From FCB group bacterium (lineage in GTDB: Bacteria; Fidelibacterota; Marinisomatia; SCGC-AAA003-L08; JACNLC01): 52,379 nucleotides of DNA. Both the position numbers and the translations under genes were made by a program. The notes below the pieces were generated by a model, which was not told the origin of the DNA, did not search any database, and saw nothing but the letters and a program-made list of their open reading frames with translations. Positions 49,428 to 52,379 of the stretch are shown here, in pieces; the stretch's first letter is position 1; each line of letters starts with the position of its first letter. Where the stretch lies: NCBI GenBank assembly GCA_013152375.1, contig JAADGM010000077.1, forward strand, positions 1 through 52,379. Reading direction: 5' to 3'.

Positions 49428-49480
49428 ATCCGTCTATGTCGGCAATTGCCCAACTACACAGGGCGAGACGATTCGGTTAA
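49428..49480. repeat. Dispersed intergenic repeat, copy 3 (partial)
   Basis: ATCCGTCTATGTCGGCAATTGCCCAACTACACAGGGCGAGACGATTCGGTTAA aligns to the 5' module of copy 1. Confidence 0.65.
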
Positions 49481-49570
49481 AGCACGGCCGCTTAGGGCGG
49501 GGTAGTTCATTTTCAAAAGCGGATCGAAGAAGAATTGAATATTACGGAAAGAATATTATGCTAAAAAACT

Positions 49571-51400
49571 CTAGCCGCCATTTAGAATGATCTGTATCAA
49601 CAGAATGACATCAAGGACATTTATTATCCCGCTGTTATCCAGATCAGCTGTGATCACTTGCAGCGTTGTCGGTTCTTCTCCCAGAATAATATCAATTATT
49701 CCTACAAGATCCAGTATATCTATGATAAAATCTCCATTTACATCTCCGATAATATATTCCTGATGGTAGTAATTAGCGCCCATATCTGCAATCGTTCCAT
49801 CAGGGTCCGGCTGAGAATTTGGATCTCCTGCATCGATACAGGGACTGTCTGCAGAAAGATTATAAAGCCCGTCTTCAATTTCGAATAATGGGTTTTCATC
49901 AATATTCTCATGATCGATCAGATTTAGTTCTACATCAAAGTCGTCAAGGGTATTTGTCCAGTCTGAATATGAAATCTCGATATCATAAGGATCCGACAGA
50001 AAGTCATACAGACCAATGTCATTTGGCCAATTGTCCCACATTATACTATTTATAACGGCCAAATATGTGGTTCCATCACTGAACAGATAGATACCACCAC
50101 CGTATTGAAATCCGATATTACCACTTATTGTACAATTCTTTATAAAATTATTATTATTTAATGAAGAGTAGCAAATTCCTCCTCCATAGAAACTTGTATT
50201 ATTGGTAATCTGAATACGCTCAATCTCTATATAAAACGCATCTGAAAAACTGGCTATATAAATTCCACCTCCAGATTGAGAGTTATTATCATTCACGACC
50301 AAACCGGATAATTTTAATGAGTCTGATGGAGAACCCCCGGAGCAATTAATCCCGCCACCTGAACCTTCTTCCGCCGTATTTCCCGAAACTGATGAGTCAT
50401 GAGCTCTGATTTCAACGGTACCAAGGGCACTTATGCCACCTCCTGATAGTCCTGCTGTATTGTTGTCAACATGAACATCTTCAAATATTAAGGTAGAAGT
50501 AGAAGCATGAATCCCACCGGCTAAAACAGTACCTACATTATTACTTATCTCCACATCCGAAAATGAACCGGTAGAATGCAACATATCTATCCCTCCGGCG
50601 ATGATTGCTGTATTATTTTGTATAAGGACATTGCTTAAATATATATCGGAAAACGAACAATGTATACCGCCTCCGGTTTGGATACTTAAGCTATCTGGAA
50701 ATAAAGTATTATCCGATATTATGGAATTTGATAAAAATACGGTTGAATAGGATATTTTTAAACCCGCACCAAATCCGGACCCGTGAATTACATTTTCATA
50801 AATATGAATATTCTGGATTGTGACATTTGAGTCTTCGCACATCACACCGGCGCCACGACTAAAAACGTATACCCCTTCCTGTCCTTCTGGCACTATATTA
50901 TTTATAACTTCGATATCTCGAAGAACCGGGTAAGCATATAAGCAGAATATTCCAATCCCCATATTTTCATAGTCAACAACTCCCTGATTATCCCGGACTA
51001 TTAGATCTTCCAGGAGTGGACCTGAGTTACCAACACCAATCCCGGCGCCCGTAGAATTTTGCCCGTTTCTGATTGTAAAATTCCGAATAACAGTGTTTGT
51101 ATCCCATGGTTCGGATACATAATATGGTTGATATAAAATTCCTATTACTCTGCCTGATGCATTACCATCAATGATAGTCTCGGATTTATCCTCACCGATT
51201 AATTTTATGCCTTGTTTATCAGGCCAGGAAATATTCTCATAGTAGATGCCGTTGCTGACAAAAACAGTGTCATAATCCTGAGAATCTTCAAACGCCTGTT
51301 GGATCGAAGGGTAATCAGCAGGCACATGTAAAACCGATGCATTGAGATAAGATAAAAGAAGACTGCTTAGAACACACAGTATTCCAATTCGGTAAAACAT
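49571..51400 (-). CDS. Secreted right-handed parallel beta-helix protein with C-terminal dockerin-type module
   Basis: Signal peptide; HVPADYPSIQQAFEDSQDYDTVFVSNGIYYEN; repeated GGGI..S..NNTA motifs; DSPCIDAGDP; C-terminal paired Ca-loops GDVNGDFIIDILDLVGIIDIIL / ADLDNSGIINVLDVILLIQIIL. Confidence 0.88.
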   Translation of the reverse strand: MFYRIGILCVLSSLLLSYLNASVLHVPADYPSIQQAFEDSQDYDTVFVSNGIYYENISWPDKQGIKLIGEDKSETIIDGNASGRVIGILYQPYYVSEPWDTNTVIRNFTIRNGQNSTGAGIGVGNSGPLLEDLIVRDNQGVVDYENMGIGIFCLYAYPVLRDIEVINNIVPEGQEGVYVFSRGAGVMCEDSNVTIQNIHIYENVIHGSGFGAGLKISYSTVFLSNSIISDNTLFPDSLSIQTGGGIHCSFSDIYLSNVLIQNNTAIIAGGIDMLHSTGSFSDVEISNNVGTVLAGGIHASTSTLIFEDVHVDNNTAGLSGGGISALGTVEIRAHDSSVSGNTAEEGSGGGINCSGGSPSDSLKLSGLVVNDNNSQSGGGIYIASFSDAFYIEIERIQITNNTSFYGGGICYSSLNNNNFIKNCTISGNIGFQYGGGIYLFSDGTTYLAVINSIMWDNWPNDIGLYDFLSDPYDIEISYSDWTNTLDDFDVELNLIDHENIDENPLFEIEDGLYNLSADSPCIDAGDPNSQPDPDGTIADMGANYYHQEYIIGDVNGDFIIDILDLVGIIDIILGEEPTTLQVITADLDNSGIINVLDVILLIQIILNGG

Positions 51401-51436
51401 TGGGCTCTCCTATAAAAAAGATAATTGCATGGTTAC

Positions 51437-51871
51437 TTAATCCAATATATTTCTCATTCCACCAGCAGCAGTTTTTGAGTCTGGGTGAAAACAGGTGTCT
51501 TCAATGTCATGGACTTCCCGGTTTTTATCAACCCACAGTCCTATTATTTCGATAGTTTCATTTTTTTGATGAAGTAGGTGCATTGACTGTTGGATGTGCA
51601 TAATTTGATCGTCTCGTGGTGCCGAATTTTTGGCACAACCGTGATGGCCGACCACAGCAATTCCCACTGAACCGTGATTCTCAATTGAAATTTTCAGCCT
51701 TTCAAGAATCGACTGAATTGAGGCCATATCTTTCTGTTCCGATAAAATCAAATTTGGGGCGGCTTCAGTAATGGAATCTACATAATCAACATTGAACCGT
51801 TTTTGCAGATACCTGATTACAGGCAATTGAACTCGCCCGTCCATGCAGTTGATGACTGTACAGAATCGCAT
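51437..51871 (-). CDS. Small beta-carbonic-anhydrase-like zinc protein
   Basis: CMDGR and VVGHHGCAKN match the C-x-D-x-R / H-x-x-C zinc ligand pattern. Start trimmed to the ATG at 51871, preceded by GGAG SD; ORF call from 52024 includes a non-homologous-looking extension. Confidence 0.65.
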   Translation of the reverse strand: MRFCTVINCMDGRVQLPVIRYLQKRFNVDYVDSITEAAPNLILSEQKDMASIQSILERLKISIENHGSVGIAVVGHHGCAKNSAPRDDQIMHIQQSMHLLHQKNETIEIIGLWVDKNREVHDIEDTCFHPDSKTAAGGMRNILD

Positions 51872-52041
51872 ACGGTCTCCTTTTTTTGGTGAAGACCCCT
51901 CATCACCTGCACGAGGAATTTGAGTTATTACCGTCCTGTCAGGTTTGTGTTTCATTTTTTGGTAAATCCTTGTTTTCAGTCTGCTGGTCACACATGTCCG
52001 ATACAGCCAATTGTCAGATGGCAATTAAGATAGTTAATTAC

Positions 52042-52377
52042 TTATAAGCAGGCCGAACAAGCCACCAGTGTTATTTCCGTCGTCTGATTAGAAGTAAGTG
52101 TGACAGGTTCATGGTAAGAAATATTCCCTGGGCCAATACAACAAACTTCTGCATCTACATAATAATCGCCAGGATCAAGTTCAAAACTACATTTTCCGGT
52201 TAAATCCGTTTGTTTAATAATGCCTTCCGGTACGATTGTAATTGATATACCCGGAACGGCTGAATCATCAGTTGAATTATCTATTACAGAAACTGTAAGA
52301 GTTCCTTCATTAGAATCAGCAGATTCTATATCGCAGCTTGACACAAAGAATAGAATAAATAATGAGATTATAATTCC
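52042..52377 (-). CDS. Putative lipoprotein with carboxypeptidase-regulatory/SpaA-like fold (5' end beyond window)
   Basis: The ORF track begins at a GTG (MSSCD), but the frame stays open to the window edge and reads GIIISLFILFFVSSCDIESADS, a lipoprotein signal with lipobox FVSSC; domain reads VSVIDNSTDDSAVPGISITIV..TDLTGKCSFELDPGDYYV. Confidence 0.6.
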   Translation of the reverse strand, partial: GIIISLFILFFVSSCDIESADSNEGTLTVSVIDNSTDDSAVPGISITIVPEGIIKQTDLTGKCSFELDPGDYYVDAEVCCIGPGNISYHEPVTLTSNQTTEITLVACSACL

Positions 52378-52379
52378 AA

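Noticed and set aside
1-52379. CRISPR arrays, tRNA/rRNA genes, transposases, phage genes
   Set aside because: No regularly spaced direct repeats, no T-loop (GGTTCRA) cloverleaf candidates I could support, and no recombinase/transposase-like ORFs seen.

Overview
The window looks like an ordinary chromosomal segment of a Gram-negative bacterium. It has LolCDE, TamB/TamA-type outer-membrane assembly and lipoproteins; an FCB-group lineage is only a guess. Nearly all of it is coding. The most interesting part is a same-strand (-) respiratory nitrogen block at about 1.6-18.7 kb. In transcription order it reads: sensor kinase, NtrC-type sigma54 response regulator, diheme cytochrome c, narG, narH, narJ, narI, two narK-type transporters, an Rrf2-family regulator with three cysteines, and an octaheme HAO-like cytochrome c. 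The rest is mostly housekeeping: AGCS symporter, bifunctional nuclease, PGI/PMI, prenyl synthase, PMM/PGM, AnmK, MurQ, CNNM/CBS protein, LolCDE-like ABC system, ClpC, DnaK, TamB and TamA/BamA, a TPR lipoprotein, MoxR, DUF58, a BatD-like protein, YrdC/Sua5, a PH-domain protein, an LCAT-like lipoprotein and UbiE/MenG. The right edge is AT-richer and carries a secreted beta-helix/dockerin protein, a small beta-carbonic-anhydrase-like protein and a truncated lipoprotein gene. Unexplained non-coding structure includes a three-copy modular intergenic repeat family, a hairpin-rich leader upstream of rrf2-hao, an Rrf2-proximal dyad, and repeated TGCATAC half-sites upstream of a possible -24/-12 promoter for the nar operon. 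I saw no tRNA, rRNA, CRISPR array or transposase. All family calls were made by reading the sequence, with no database search.
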